Source: Arenicola marina (taxonomy: Eukaryota; Annelida; Polychaeta; Arenicolidae). From it: DNA of 64,000 nucleotides. The stretch lies in the NCBI GenBank assembly GCA_964019135.1, contig OZ025252.1:47280959-47344958 (forward strand). The letters are read 5' to 3'. The notes under the pieces were generated by a model. The model searched no databases, was not told where the DNA came from, and saw only the letters and a list, made by a program, of their open reading frames with translations. The first letter of the stretch is position 1. The number at the start of each line of letters is the position of its first letter. The translations under genes and the position numbers were made by a program. Shown here piece by piece: positions 46,160-58,700 of the stretch.

Positions 46160-48597
46160 CTGATGGCGGGTTCTGCCGTGGCTACCACCGACCTGATGGC
46201 GGGTTCTGCCGCGGCTACCACTGACCTGATGGCGGGTTCTGCCGCGGCTACCACCGACCTGATGGCGGGTTCTGCCGCGGCTACCGCCGACCTGATGGCG
46301 GGTTCTGCCGCAGCTACCACCGACCTGATGACGGGTTCTGCCGCAGCTACCACCGACATGATGGCGGGTTCTGCCGTGGCTACCACCGACCTGATGGCGG
46401 GTTCTGCGCCGGCAACCCCGACCTGATGGCGGGTTCTGCTTGATGGCGGGTTCTGCCACTGCTACCACGGACCTGATGGCGGTTTCTGCCGCGGCTACCA
46501 TTGACCTGATGGCGGTTTCTGCCGCGGCTACCACCGACCTGATGGCGGTTTCTGCCACAGCTACCATTGACCTGATGGCGGTTTCTGCCGTGGCTACCAC
46601 CGACCTGATGGCGGGTTCTGCCGCAGCTACCACTGACCTGATGGCGGTTTCTGCCGCGGCTACCACCGACCTGATGGCGGTTTCTGCCACAGCTACCATT
46701 GACCTGATGGCGGTTTCTGCCGTGGCTACCACCGACCTGATGGCGGGTTCTGCCGCAGCTACCACTGACCTGATGGCGGTTTCTGCCGAGGCTACCACCG
46801 ACCTGATGGCGGGTTCTGCTTGATGGCGGCTTCCACTGACCTGATGGCGGTTTCTGACGTGGCTACCACTGACCTGATGGCGGTTTCTGCCACAGCTACC
46901 ACCGGCCTGATGACGGTTTCTGCCGGTTTCTGATGGCTACAACTGACCTGATGGCGGTTTCTGCCACAGCTACCACCGGCCTGATGACGGTTTATGCCAC
47001 AGCTACCACCGACCTGATGGCGGGTTCTGCCACAGCTACCACTGACCTGATGGCGGTTTCTGCCGAGGCTACCACCGACCTGATGGCGGGTTCTGCTTGA
47101 TGGCGGCTTCCACTGACCTGATGGCGGTTTCTGACGTGGCTACCACTGACCTGATGGCGGTTTCTGCCACAGCTACCACCGGCCTGATGACGGTTTCTGC
47201 CGGTTTCTGATGGCTACAACTGACCTGATGGCGGTTTCTGCCACAGCAACCACCGGTCTGATGGCGGTTTATGCCACAGCTACCACCGACCTGATGGCGG
47301 GTTCTGCCGCAGCTACCACTGACCTGATGGCGGTTTCTGCCGAGGCTACCACCGACCTGATGGCGGTTTCTGCCGCGGCTACCATTGACCTGATGGCGGT
47401 TTCTGCCGTGGCTACCACTGACCTGATGGCGGGTTCTGCTTGATGGCGGCTTCCACTGACCTGATGGCGGTTTCTGACGTGGCTACCACTGACCTGATGG
47501 CGGTTTCTGCCACAGCTACCACCGGCCTGATGACGGTTTCTGCCGGTTTCTGATGGCTACAACTGACCTGATGGCGGTTTCTGCCACAGCAACCACCGGT
47601 CTGATGGCGGTTTATGCCACAGCTACCACCGACCTGATGGCGGGTTCTGCCGCAGCTACCACTGACCTGATGGCGGTTTCTGCCGAGGCTACCACCGACC
47701 TGATGGCGGTTTCTGCCGAGGCTACCACTGACCTGATGGCGGTTTCTGCCGTGGCTACCACTGACCTGATGGCGGGTTCTGCTTGATGGCGGCTTCCACT
47801 GACCTGATGGCGGTTTCTGACGTGGCTACCACTGACCTGATGGCGGTTTCTGCCACAGCTACCACCGGCCTGATGACGGTTTCTGCCGGTTTCTGATGGC
47901 TACAACTGACCTGATGGCGGTTTCTGCCACAGCTACCACCGGCCTGATGACGGTTTATGCCACAGCTACCACCGACCTGATGGCGGTTTCTGCCACAGCT
48001 ACCACCGGCCTGATGGCGGTTTATGCCACAGCTACCACCGGCCTGATGACGGTTTATGCCACAGCTACCACCGGCCTGATGACGGTTTATGCCACAGCTA
48101 CCACCGACCTGATGACGGTTTCTGCCGGTTTCTGATGGCTACAACTGACCTGATGGCGGTTTCTGCCACAGCAACCACCGGTCTGATGGCGGTTTCTGCC
48201 ACGGCTACCACCGGCCTGATGGTGGTTTCTGCCGTGGCTACCACCGACCTGATGGCGGTTTCTGCCGCGGCTACCACCGACCTGATGGCGGATTCTGCCG
48301 TGGCTACCACCGACCTGATGGCGGTTTCTGCCACGGCTATCACAGATCGGATAGCGGTTTCTGACGTGGCTACCACTGACCTGATGGCGGTTTCTGCCAC
48401 AGCAACCACCGGTCTGATGGTGGTTTCTGCCGCGGCTATCACCGACCTGATGGCGGGTTCTGCCGCGGCTATCACCGACCTGATGGCGGTTTCTGCCGCG
48501 GCTACCACCGACCTGATGGCGGGTTCTGCCACGGCTACCACCGACCTGATGGCGGTTTCTGCCGCGGCTACCACCGACCTGATGGCGGGTTGTCCCT
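46160..48597. repeat. 33-bp minisatellite with 343-bp higher-order repeat, about 74 units
   Basis: Unit GACCTGATGGCGGGTTCTGC plus CGCGGCTACCACC. A marker, TTTCTGATGGCTACAACTG, recurs at about 46928, 47205, 47548, 47891 and 48131. Two successive intervals are exactly 343 bp, others 277 and 240 bp, so the higher-order unit has lost whole basic units. Stops at these markers break the + frame (DLMAGSAAATT) into pieces, so it is not one gene. Confidence 0.95.
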
Positions 48598-48646
48598 GGA
48601 TTCTTGGTGCCGCGACGCAAAAAATGCCTCAGATAATGTGATGCAT

Positions 48647-48862
48647 GACTTGGTATGACCAAGTCCCTGACCGGCTCACTTGGTATGACCAAGTGTCTGA
48701 CCGGCTCACTTGGTATGACCAAGTCCCTGACCGGCTCACTTGGTATGACCAAGTCTCTGACCGGCTCACTTGGTATGAGCAAGTCCCTGACCGGCTCACT
48801 TGGTATGACCAAGTCCATGACCGGCTCACTTGGTATGACCAAGTCCCTGACCGGCTCACTTG
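48647..48862. repeat. 30-bp hairpin minisatellite, 7 units
   Basis: Unit GGTATGACCAAGTCCCTGAC plus CGGCTCACTT. Across each unit boundary lies ACTTGGTATGACCAAGT, a 6-bp stem with a 5-base loop. Variants are single-base. Confidence 0.95.
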
Positions 48863-48997
48863 TGTCACTCAGAAAGCCTCTCCACAGTTCACTAAGGTCA
48901 CGTGTTACCCAGACATGGGGCCATCATAATCAGTAATCGTAATCGATTGTAATCGATTACATTTTCCAAGTAATCGTAATCGTAATCGATTACATTG
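48861..48997 (-). repeat. Inverted copy of hAT end plus flanking 85-bp unit
   Basis: 137 bp that is the reverse complement of 49939-50075, with about one mismatch by eye. It contains 85-bp-unit sequence, the GGTAACAC target sequence (as GTGTTACC at 48902-48909) and the hAT end CAGACATGGGG. The opposite end of this second hAT copy is not identifiable. Confidence 0.85.
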
Positions 48998-49283
48998 CTA
49001 ATGTTTTTTTCAGTTAGCGCCTGTGTTACTAATGTAATATATATATATATATATATATGATATGTATTGTAAAGAGAGAGAGAGAGAGATAAGAGGGGGG
49101 CGGGGGGTCGGCGAGAGAAAGAGAGTGGAGGGAGAGAGAGGTAGCTTGGGTCTATTAATTCTTAATGTCTTAGTTGGAAAAGGCATTTTACAAGTGGCAC
49201 GGTTTACTCTGGTCGGACCCTGCATTCTTGTCTGGGCGTGATGCTTATACTATAGATATTTTCTGCGTTACCTAGCTACTTAA
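48998..49283. other. AT and GA microsatellites in unique DNA
   Basis: (AT)n at about 49037-49058 and (GA)n at about 49073-49089, followed by GA-rich sequence to 49140. The rest is not recognised. Confidence 0.7.
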
Positions 49284-49524
49284 CCGTGGATAGGTTTTCT
49301 GAGTGACACATGACGTAGAGCCTTTAAGCTGTGGAGGTGTTTTTTGGGTGATACGTGACCTTGGTGAACTGTGGAGAGGATTTCTGAGTGACACATGACG
49401 TAAAGCCTTTAAGCGGTCTAGATGTTTTCTGGGTGACACGTGACCTTAGTGAACTGTGGAGAGGATTTCTGAGTGACACATGACGTAGAGCCTTTAAGCT
49501 GTGGAGATGTTTTCTAGGTAACAC
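49284..49524. repeat. 85-bp minisatellite, left part (about 3 units)
   Basis: Each unit is a dimer of related halves: one with GACACATGACGTAGAGCC and one with GACACGTGACCTTAGTG, both ending near TGTGGAGAGG. Continues after the hAT insertion. Confidence 0.9.
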
Positions 49525-50026
49525 CAGGCATGGGGTGATTACATTGTAACAGTAATCGATTACGATTGCGATTACTTGGAAATTTCATGGTTACGATTAC
49601 GATTAACATTACAGGAAATATGAAAGTAATCGATTACGATTACATTGAAAGTAATCATGATTACAATCATGATTACTTTCTATGTTTTTAATAAATGAGC
49701 TCTTAACTAGATGTTATGTCTTGTCAGGGACAGGAAGGATCGGAAGGGTAGGGGGGGGGGAGGCGTCTATATGGTAGGACTTCAATGGCTAGTTTTCATT
49801 TATGATACTGGCGACATAGAAGGTGTGAAGCTCAGTTTGGAGACTGAAACAGCCCGAGTGAAAATTGTATAGTAATCATGATTACGATTACATTAGCAAC
49901 GTAATCGATTACGATTACGATTACATTGCCTTTAAAACCAATGTAATCGATTACGATTACGATTACTTGGAAAATGTAATCGATTTCAATCGATTACGAT
50001 TACTGATTATGATGGCCCCATGTCTG
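49525..50026. mobile_element. Non-autonomous hAT element, 502 bp
   Basis: Starts CAGGCATGGGG and ends CCCCATGTCTG (inverted ends). It is flanked on both sides by a perfect 8-bp duplication GGTAACAC (49517-49524 and 50027-50034), the hallmark of hAT transposition. Sub-terminal regions are packed with TAATCGATTACGATTAC motifs in both orientations. No transposase coding is present, so it would depend on one supplied elsewhere. The unit at about 50109-50120 (CTAGGTAACACGTGACC) represents the uninterrupted target within the same array. Confidence 0.9.
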
Positions 50027-51263
50027 GGTAACACGTGACCTTAGTGAACTGTGGAGAGGCTTTCTGAGTGACACATGACTTAGAGCCTGTAAGCTGTGGA
50101 GATGCTTTCTAGGTAACACGTGACCTTAGTGAACTGTGGAGAGGATTTCTGAGTGACACATGACGTAGAGCCTTTAAGCTGTGGAGAGGTTTTTTGGGTG
50201 ACACGTGACCTTAGTGAACTGTGGAGAGGATTTCTGAGTGACACATGACGCAGAGCCTTTAAGCTGTGGAGATGTTTTCTGGGTGACACATGACCTTGGT
50301 GAACTGTGGATAGGCTTTCTGAGTGACACATGACGTAGAGCCTTTAAGCTGTGGAGAGGTTTTTTGGGTGACACGTGACCATAGTGAACTGTGGAGAGCC
50401 TTTCTGAGTGACACATGACGCAGAGCCTTTAAGCTGTGGAGATGTTTTCTGGGTGACACGTGACCTTGGTGAACTGTGGATAGGTTTTCTGAGTGACACA
50501 TGACGTAGAGCCTTTAAGCTGTGGAGAGGTTTTTTGGGTGATACGTGACCTTAGTGAACTGTGGAGAGCCTTTCTGAGTGACACATGACGCAGAGCCTTT
50601 AAGCTGTGGAGATGTTTTCTGGGTGACACGTGACCTTAGTGAACTGTGGAGAGGCTTTCTGAGTGACACATGACGTAGAGCCTTTAAGCTGTGGAGAGGT
50701 TTTTTGGGTGACACGTGACCTTAGTGAACTGTGGAGAGGCTTTCTGAGTGACACATGACGTAGAGCCTTAATTAAGCTGTGGAGATGTTTTTTGGGTGAC
50801 ACATGGCGTAGAGCCTTTCAACTGCGGAGAGGTTTTTTGGGTGACACGTGACCTTAGTGAACTGTGGAGAGGCTTTCTGAGTGACACATGACGTAGAGCC
50901 TTTAAGCTGTGGAGAGGTTTTTTGGGTGACACGTGACCTTAGTGAACTGTGGAGAGGCTTTCTGAGTGACACATGACGTAGAGCCTTAATTAAGCTGTGG
51001 AGATGTTTTTTGGGTGACACATGGCGTAGAGCCTTTCAACTGTGGAGAGGTTTTTTGGGTGACACGTGACCTTAGTGAACTGTGGAGAGGCTTTCTGAGT
51101 GACACATGACGCAGAGCCTTAATTAAGCTGTGGAGATGTTTTCTGGGTGACACGTGACCTTAGTGAACTGTGGAGAGGCTTTCTGAGTGACACATGACGT
51201 AGAGCCTTTAAGCTGTGGAGATGTTTTTTGGGTGTAACGTGGCGTGGAGCCTTTCAACTGTGG
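50027..51263. repeat. 85-bp minisatellite, right part (about 14 units)
   Basis: Continues the array left of the hAT element. Most units carry a perfect E-box CACGTG. A subset with CCTTAATTAAGCTG (near 50768, 50986, 51119) marks higher-order duplication. Overlapping 66-100 codon - strand frames recur every 85 bp and are artefacts. Confidence 0.9.
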
Positions 51264-53436
51264 ACGATAGAGATGACTTCTTCGTGACACGTGCTGACCC
51301 GTGTGACCGGGATAATCCGCTGATGTGTCCCTGTTCTCAATCCAATATTCGTTTAATTGAACAAGCAAGCTGGCGGGGAAAAAGGACCATCGAGTGAGAC
51401 TCCCCCGTAAAACAGGCGACCTCATTGATGGCTGCTGTCAACAACCAGGCTGCAGGGCTTAAGCCCAAATACTCTATTTATTGTCCGGCTTTGGGTCCCA
51501 ATGTACCAAGCTTGATACAAATGACGGAGCTCCTGCGGTAAAGGCAGATATATGTTTCAGCCAATCAGAGGCCGTGCTAGGAGTCAGCCCTGAGTTATGT
51601 GGACGCCGTAATTGGACTATTAACTGTCGGCGAGAAGGCCGACATCTTGGTCTCTGACGTCAGCGGTCGGGTTCATAAACAAGCCGGCGGTGCCCTGCCT
51701 GGAGGCGGCCCCCCCGTGGAAGCACTTCACCGGGGTGGGCGGTTGTCATGGGGACGTGGGCGAGTAAGATCGAGCCAAGCTTGTAGCTTTTGAAAAGAAG
51801 TAGACGTTAAAAACTCGCCTTAACAGACGTAGTAAAAGTATACCGACTCGTCCCATTGTTTGCTTGGCGGCCATTTTGGCGACGATAGGGCTGGGGTTTG
51901 GAGAGGGGGGGGGGGGTGGGGGTCAGGGATAGCTTTGAAGGCCTCGGGGAGAATTATTTCTTCATTATAACCAGGGTCCGAGCTCCGAACATGGAATTAA
52001 CCTGGCTAGGTATTCAAAGTAATGAAGACTTTGTGTTTTACCTACACCCTGGCGCTAATACCAATCCATTTCTCACACAATACAATAGCGACTTAGGCTG
52101 ATGATAAAAAAAGAACGATTTGCCCAGGTCGTTTAGAGCCGTAATGACCCATTCAGCGCCCCTCTGTTCTAGGTGTTCTAGGTGTCCTAGGGTGGAGTGA
52201 CTCACCATAAAATAATTGTGACAAGGTGTTATTGTAGTCACAGCCAAGCCTCGCCACATCTGTTGAGATATTCCAGGCTTTGTGATTCCAGTTCAGCCAG
52301 TTCGCCATTTTAATATAGACATTTTAGAACTTTGAAATATCATATCCGTTACAAGTTGTGGCGTATTCAATGCGCTGCCAATTGCGGCCATATTTTACAC
52401 AGCTGGCGTCGTAAAGACCCCCCCCCCCTCACCCACTACCGCCTTGCCACTCACTGTCTGCCCCTCTCTGCCCTACCCACCACTCCACACACGCCCCCCC
52501 CCCCCCTCCCCGTGACGAGGGCGCGAGGAAGAACTTTTACGATATCCATTTGTTTGCCGCGTGGTCATGATGTGTGGAGTGAATGGAAAACACCGAAAGG
52601 ACTCAATGTAACCGACAATTGTACTGGAATTGAACTCCCAGGATGAACGAACAAACAAAAAATGTGGCAAGAAAAGCGATGACATTGCACTCGAAGAGAG
52701 AAATCAGCATAACGTTTCGTTTCTTCGCCGCCGAGTTATGACTTCCTTTGAGTTCTGTTCGCAGCCATCGGGGTCACGTGATCGGGGTCGTGTTGATAAA
52801 TGAGGACTGAGGCAGAGGGTGACTTAGTGCGGGAGGCGACCACTGGGCGTTGGAGGTGACGCCCCCATCCGGCGCGGGCGGACGACATGTACCTCTGTAC
52901 ACAGAGTGATTTGTGTTCGACCTCAATATCTGGCGATATGAGAGGTGTCCGAGACTATTGTTAAATATCTGATGGCACGCACTGACACCACGCCCCCCGC
53001 CCCCTCGACTCCATTCACTGCCCCCCCCCCCCTCGCTCCCCACTCTCCCCGTCTTTCTGGGGACAGAAACCACGTGGCTTCTCTGTGCTGGAAGCAACGA
53101 TTGTGAAGGGTTAACATTTATATATTTATTTGGTCAACAAGATATTCACCGTATCCCCACTCTGCCCTGAAATTAGTTAGGAAGCCTAGATCCATTATGT
53201 CTTGGGTCATATATTCTGTCCGATCAAAAGTGCTGGACCCCTCTCTTTCCATGGATGTCTTTACACTTACTGCGTCATCCATAGAAATCCATGTAATCCA
53301 TTGAAAGCGAAACGGCTCATTGTCTCTGATTGCGTGGCAACTCCTCTCAGATTATACGTTACCGTTTGGTAAACTTTGACCGTGGCAACTACGATACAGG
53401 TCAATTAATTCAACCCAGGGCTATCCTGTCCCCTCA
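51264..53436. other. Unique DNA, possible regulatory cluster
   Basis: No gene recognised. Poly-G at 51905-51917 and poly-C tracts near 52418, 52495 and 53022. Holds the motif cluster at 51555-51880. Confidence 0.5.
51555..51880. promoter_or_regulatory. Promoter-like motif cluster (CCAAT, CRE, YY1-like)
   Basis: AGCCAATCAGAG (CCAAT box) near 51560, an inverted CCAAT (AATTGGA) near 51610, a perfect CRE TGACGTCA at 51655-51662 and GGCCATTTTGGCGAC (YY1-like) near 51870. The combination is common in animal CpG-type promoters, but no transcript is recognised beside it. Confidence 0.25.
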
Positions 53437-54342
53437 CTTTCAGCCCCACCCCCCGCCATCCCTCGCTGCCAGCCCTACTCTCCACCCCTTACTGTCAGCC
53501 CCACCCACCATCCCTCACTGCTGGCCTCACCCCCTCCACCCCCCACTGTCAGCCCCACCCACCATCCCTCACTCCTAACGCCACCTTCTACCCCTCACTG
53601 CCAGCCCCACTCTCCACCCCTCACTGTCAGCCCCACCCTCCATCACTTACTGCCAGCCCCACCCTCTACCACTCACTGTCAGCCCCACCCTCCACCCCTC
53701 ACTGTCAGCCCCACCCTCTACCACTCACTGTCAGCCCTACCCGCCACCCCTCACTGTCACCTCCACCCTCCACCCCTCACTGTCAGCCCCACCCTCCACC
53801 CCTCACTGCCAGCCCCACCCTCCACCCCTCACTGTCAGCCCCACCCTCTACCACTCACTGTCAGCCCCACCCTCCACCCCTCACTGTCAGCCCCACCCTC
53901 CACCCCTCACTGCCAGCCCCACCCTCCACCACTCACTGTCAGCCCCACCCTCCACCCCTCACTGTCAGCCCCACCCTCCACCCCTCACTGCCAGCCCCAC
54001 CCTCTACCACTCACTGTCAGCCCCACCCTCCACCCTCACTGCCAGCCCCACCCTCCACCCCTCACTGTCAGCCCCACCCTCTACCACTCACTGTCAGCCC
54101 CACCCTCCACCCCTCACTGTCAGCCCCACCCTCTACCACTCACTGTCAGCCCTACCCGCCACCCCTCACTGTCACCTCCACCCTCCACCCCTCACTGTCA
54201 GCCCCACCCTCCACCCCTCACTGCCAGCCCCACCCTCCACCCCTCACTGTCAGCCCCACCCTCCACCCCTCACTGTCAGCCCCACCCTCTACCACTCACT
54301 GTCAGCCCCACCCTCCACCCCTCACTGTCAGCCCCATCCTAG
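53437..54342. repeat. 26-bp C-rich minisatellite, about 35 units
   Basis: Unit CACTGTCAGCCCCACCCTCC plus ACCCCT. Variant strings such as CCCTACCCGCCACC recur 415 bp apart (53736 and 54151), showing higher-order duplication. One unit is a base short near 54030. Confidence 0.95.
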
Positions 54343-55333
54343 CTGCCACGTTATGGCAAGCGGGTACATGCAACCCCGGTCTCAGCCCCAGCTTCCCACT
54401 CCACCCATCCAGCTCAGCCCAGTTCCCTCCCATCACCCACTGTCATGATCACCCGCCCATCCACCCTCCCACTCTACATGATCACTCTCCCATCCACCCT
54501 CTCCCCCACCCATTGTCATGCCCACCCATCCGTGCCCCTTCCCCTCCACGGCGCTTGCTCCGTACTCCGATCACTACCCCCACCCTCTCCCTTCCCCCCA
54601 CCCTCTCCATTCCGGCCCACCCCACCCACCCTCACCCAACCCCTCCCTTTCCCAACCCCCTCCCTCCCCCCCACCCCCACCCATCCCCAGCCCTCACCCC
54701 CATCCGGTCCCCTTTTTGACTGCATGTGAAGTCAGTGGCAGTCTGGGAGCCAGGCAACCCCTGAAGGTCTCATCCCTGGCTGCCGAGGGTTTACAGTCGA
54801 GTTAACTACCGTGACAGAGCTTTTAGGAGGGGCAATGGTCTACCCAGGGGCAATGAATTCCGCCCAGCAACGACCAATAAATGTATCGCTTAGGGTCATT
54901 TGGAAGATTTGGCCGGCGACAGGGCTGAGACATACTGCCGACAGGGTTCACTAACTTCCACCCGGCGGGATGGAGCCAATCCATCGAGTACGGCCGGGGT
55001 CGGGGTCAGGGGGGACGGGTAACTGGCACTCAGTTAATTGTGCACCACGTGCCCAATCTAACAAATCCGCCGCTATCACCCCCCCCCCCCCAACACCCCC
55101 GCCTTTCTACCATATCACAGCCTTGCGATGGCTCCATGCGCCCCCCTCCTCTACCCCCCCCCCCATAACCCTCCTTCGTACTCACCGACAGACGCCAGAT
55201 ATTTCACGGTCGGCGCGAGACAAACGGCGGTCATCTTGTTTAGGTCACGTGAGTGACATGCCGCAGTAGTTCAGATGGACGTAAGCGGGCGCCTCCGCCT
55301 ACCAGCCTTAATAAAACTGATGATTTTCAATAT
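54343..55333. other. C-rich low-complexity then unique DNA
   Basis: 54400-54715 is C-rich with CCCACCC runs. Poly-C tracts recur near 55080 and 55155. No gene recognised. Confidence 0.5.
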
Positions 55334-55570
55334 AAATGATTGTGCAAGGTTCAATGCTTATACAGAGAACCAATGATTGCCCGAGGCGCTTATACAGAGA
55401 ACCAATGATTGTCCAAGGTGCAATGCTTATACAGAGAACCAATGATTGCCCGAGGTGCTTATACAGAGAACCAATGATCCTCCAAGGTGCAATGCTTATA
55501 CAGAGAACCAATGATTCTCCAAGGTATAATGCTTATACAGAGAACCAATGAATGCCCAATGGTCATTGTT
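55334..55570. repeat. Tandem repeat alternating 32 and 37 bp, about 7 units
   Basis: Shared core TTATACAGAGAACCAATGAT. Successive starts near 55361, 55393, 55430, 55462, 55499 and 55536 alternate 32, 37, 32, 37, 37, so the higher-order unit is 69 bp. Confidence 0.9.
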
Positions 55571-55705
55571 TACATATAGAACCAATATTGCCCTGAGCCA
55601 TAGCAATGGATATTTGTTCGGCAGACCCGTGACGTCATATCCGGGATATCCTCGAACTGGGACTGGGCTCGCCGCGCCGGAGACCGGTCGCTGGGAGGCT
55701 GCGCC

Positions 55706-58700
55706 ACCCTCCCACTGTACCATAAACCCCTGCGCCACCCTCCCACTGTACCATGAACCCCTGCGCCTAGCTCCCACTGTACCATGAACCCCTGCGCCAC
55801 CCTCCCACTGTACCATAAACCCCTGCGCCACCCTCCCACTGTACCATGAACCCCTGCGCCACCCTCCCATTGTACCATGAACCCCTGCGCCTCCCTCCCA
55901 CTGTCCCATAAACCCCTGCGCCTCCCTCCCACTGTACCATGAACCCCTGCGCCTCCCTCCCACTGTACCATGAACCCCTGCGCCACCCTCCCACTGTACC
56001 ATGAACCCCTGCGCCTCCCTCCCACTGTCCCATGTACCCCTGCGCCACCCTCCCACTGTACCATGAACCCCTGCGCCACCCTCCCACTGTACCATGAACC
56101 CCTGCGCCACCCTCCCACTGTACCATGAACCCCTGCGCCTCCCTCCCACTGTACCATGAACCCCTGCGCCACCCTCCCACTGTACCATGAACCCCTGCGC
56201 CACCCTCCCACTGTACCATGTACCCCTGCGCCACCCTCCCACTGTACCATGTACCCCTGCGCCACCCTCCCACTGTACCATGTACCCCTGCGCCACCCTC
56301 CCACCGTACCATGAACCCCTGCGCCACCCTCCCAATGTACCATGAACCCCTGCGCCACCCTCCCACTGTACCATGTACCCCTGCGTCACCCTCCCACTGT
56401 ACCATGAACCCCTGCGCCACCCTCCCACTGTACCATGAACCCCTGCGCCACCCTCCCACTGTACCATGAACCCCTGCGCCACCCTCCCACTGTACCATGA
56501 ACCCCTGCGCCACCCTCCCACTGTACCATGAACCCCTGCGCCACCCTCCCACTGTACCATGAACCCCTGCGCCACCCTCCCACTGTACCATGTACCCCTG
56601 CGTCACCCTCCCACTGTACCATGAACCCCTGCGCCACCCTCCCACTGTACCATGAACCCCTGCGCCACCCTCCCACTGTACCATGAACCCCTGCGCCACC
56701 CTCCCACTGTACCATGAACCCCTGCGCCACCCTCCCACTGTACCATGAACCCCTGCGCCACCCTCCCACTGTACCATGAACCCCTGCGCCACCCTCCCAC
56801 TGTACCATGAACCCCTGCGCCTCCCTCCCACTGTCCCATGTACCCCTGCGCCACCCTCCCACTGTACCATGAACCCCTGCGCCACCCTCCCACTGTACCA
56901 TGAACCCCTGCGCCACCCTCCCACTGTACCATGAACCCCTGCGCCACCCCCCCCACTGTACCATGAACCCCTGCGCCTCCCTCCCACTGTACCATGAACC
57001 CCTGCGCCACCCCCCCACTGTACCATGAACCCCTGAGCCACCCTCCCACTGTACCATGAACCCCTGCGCCTCCCTCCCACTGTACCATGAACCCCTGCGC
57101 CACCCTCCCACTGTCCCATGAACCCCTGCGCCACCCTCCCACTGTACCATGAACCCCTGCGCCACCCTCCCACTGTACCATGAACCCCTGCGCCACCCTC
57201 CCACTGTACCATGAACCCCTGCGCCTCCCTCCCACTGTACCATGTACCCCTGCGCCACCCTCCCACTGTACCATGAACCCCTGCGCCTCCCTCCCACTGT
57301 ACCATGTACCCCTGCGCCACCCTCCCACTGTACCATGAACCCCTGCGCCACCCTCCCACTGTACCATGAACCCCTGCGCCACCCTCCCACTGTACCATGA
57401 ACCCCTGCGCCTCCCTCCCACTGTACCATGTACCCCTGCGCCACCCTCCCACTGTACCATGAACCCCTGCGCCTCCCTCCCACTGTACCATGTACCCCTG
57501 CGCCACCCTCCCACTGTACCATGAACCCCTGCGCCTCCCTCCCACTGTACCATGTACCCCTGCGCCACCCTCCCACTGTACCATGAACCCCTGCGCCTCC
57601 CTCCCACTGTCCCATGTACCCCTGCGCCACCCTCCCACTGTACCATGAACCCCTGCGCCACCCTCCCACTGTACCATGAACCCCTGCGCCACCCTCCCAC
57701 TGTACCATGAACCCCTGCGCCACCCCCCCCACTGTACCATGAACCCCTGCGCCTCCCTCCCACTGTACCATGAACCCCTGCGCCACCCCCCCACTGTACC
57801 ATGAACCCCTGAGCCACCCTCCCACTGTACCATGAACCCCTGCGCCTCCCTCCCACTGTACCATGAACCCCTGCGCCACCCTCCCACTGTCCCATGAACC
57901 CCTGCGCCACCCTCCCACTGTACCATGAACCCCTGCGCCACCCTCCCACTGTACCATGAACCCCTGCGCCACCCTCCCACTGTACCATGAACCCCTGCGC
58001 CTCCCTCCCACTGTACCATGTACCCCTGCGCCACCCTCCCACTGTACCATGAACCCCTGCGCCTCCCTCCCACTGTACCATGTACCCCTGCGCCACCCTC
58101 CCACTGTACCATGAACCCCTGCGCCACCCTCCCACTGTACCATGAACCCCTGCGCCACCCTCCCACTGTACCATGAACCCCTGCGCCTCCCTCCCACTGT
58201 ACCATGTACCCCTGCGCCACCCTCCCACTGTACCATGAACCCCTGCGCCTCCCTCCCACTGTACCATGTACCCCTGCGCCACCCTCCCACTGTACCATGA
58301 ACCCCTGCGCCTCCCTCCCACTGTACCATGTACCCCTGCGCCACCCTCCCACTGTACCATGAACCCCTGCGCCTCCCTCCCACTGTACCATGTACCCCTG
58401 CGCCACCCTCCCACTGTACCATGAACCCCTGCGCCTCCCTCCCACTGTACCATGAACCCCTGCGCCACCCTCCCACTGTACCATGTACCCCTGCGCCACC
58501 CTCCCACTGTACCATGAACCCCTGCGCCACCCTCCCACTGTACCATGAACCCCTGCGCCACCCTCCCACTGTACCATGAACCCCTGCGCCACCCTCCCAC
58601 TGTAGCATGAACCCCTGCGCCTCCCTCCCACTGTACCATGAACCCCTGCGCCACCCTCCCACTCTACCATGAACCCCTGCGCCACCCTCCCACTGTACCA

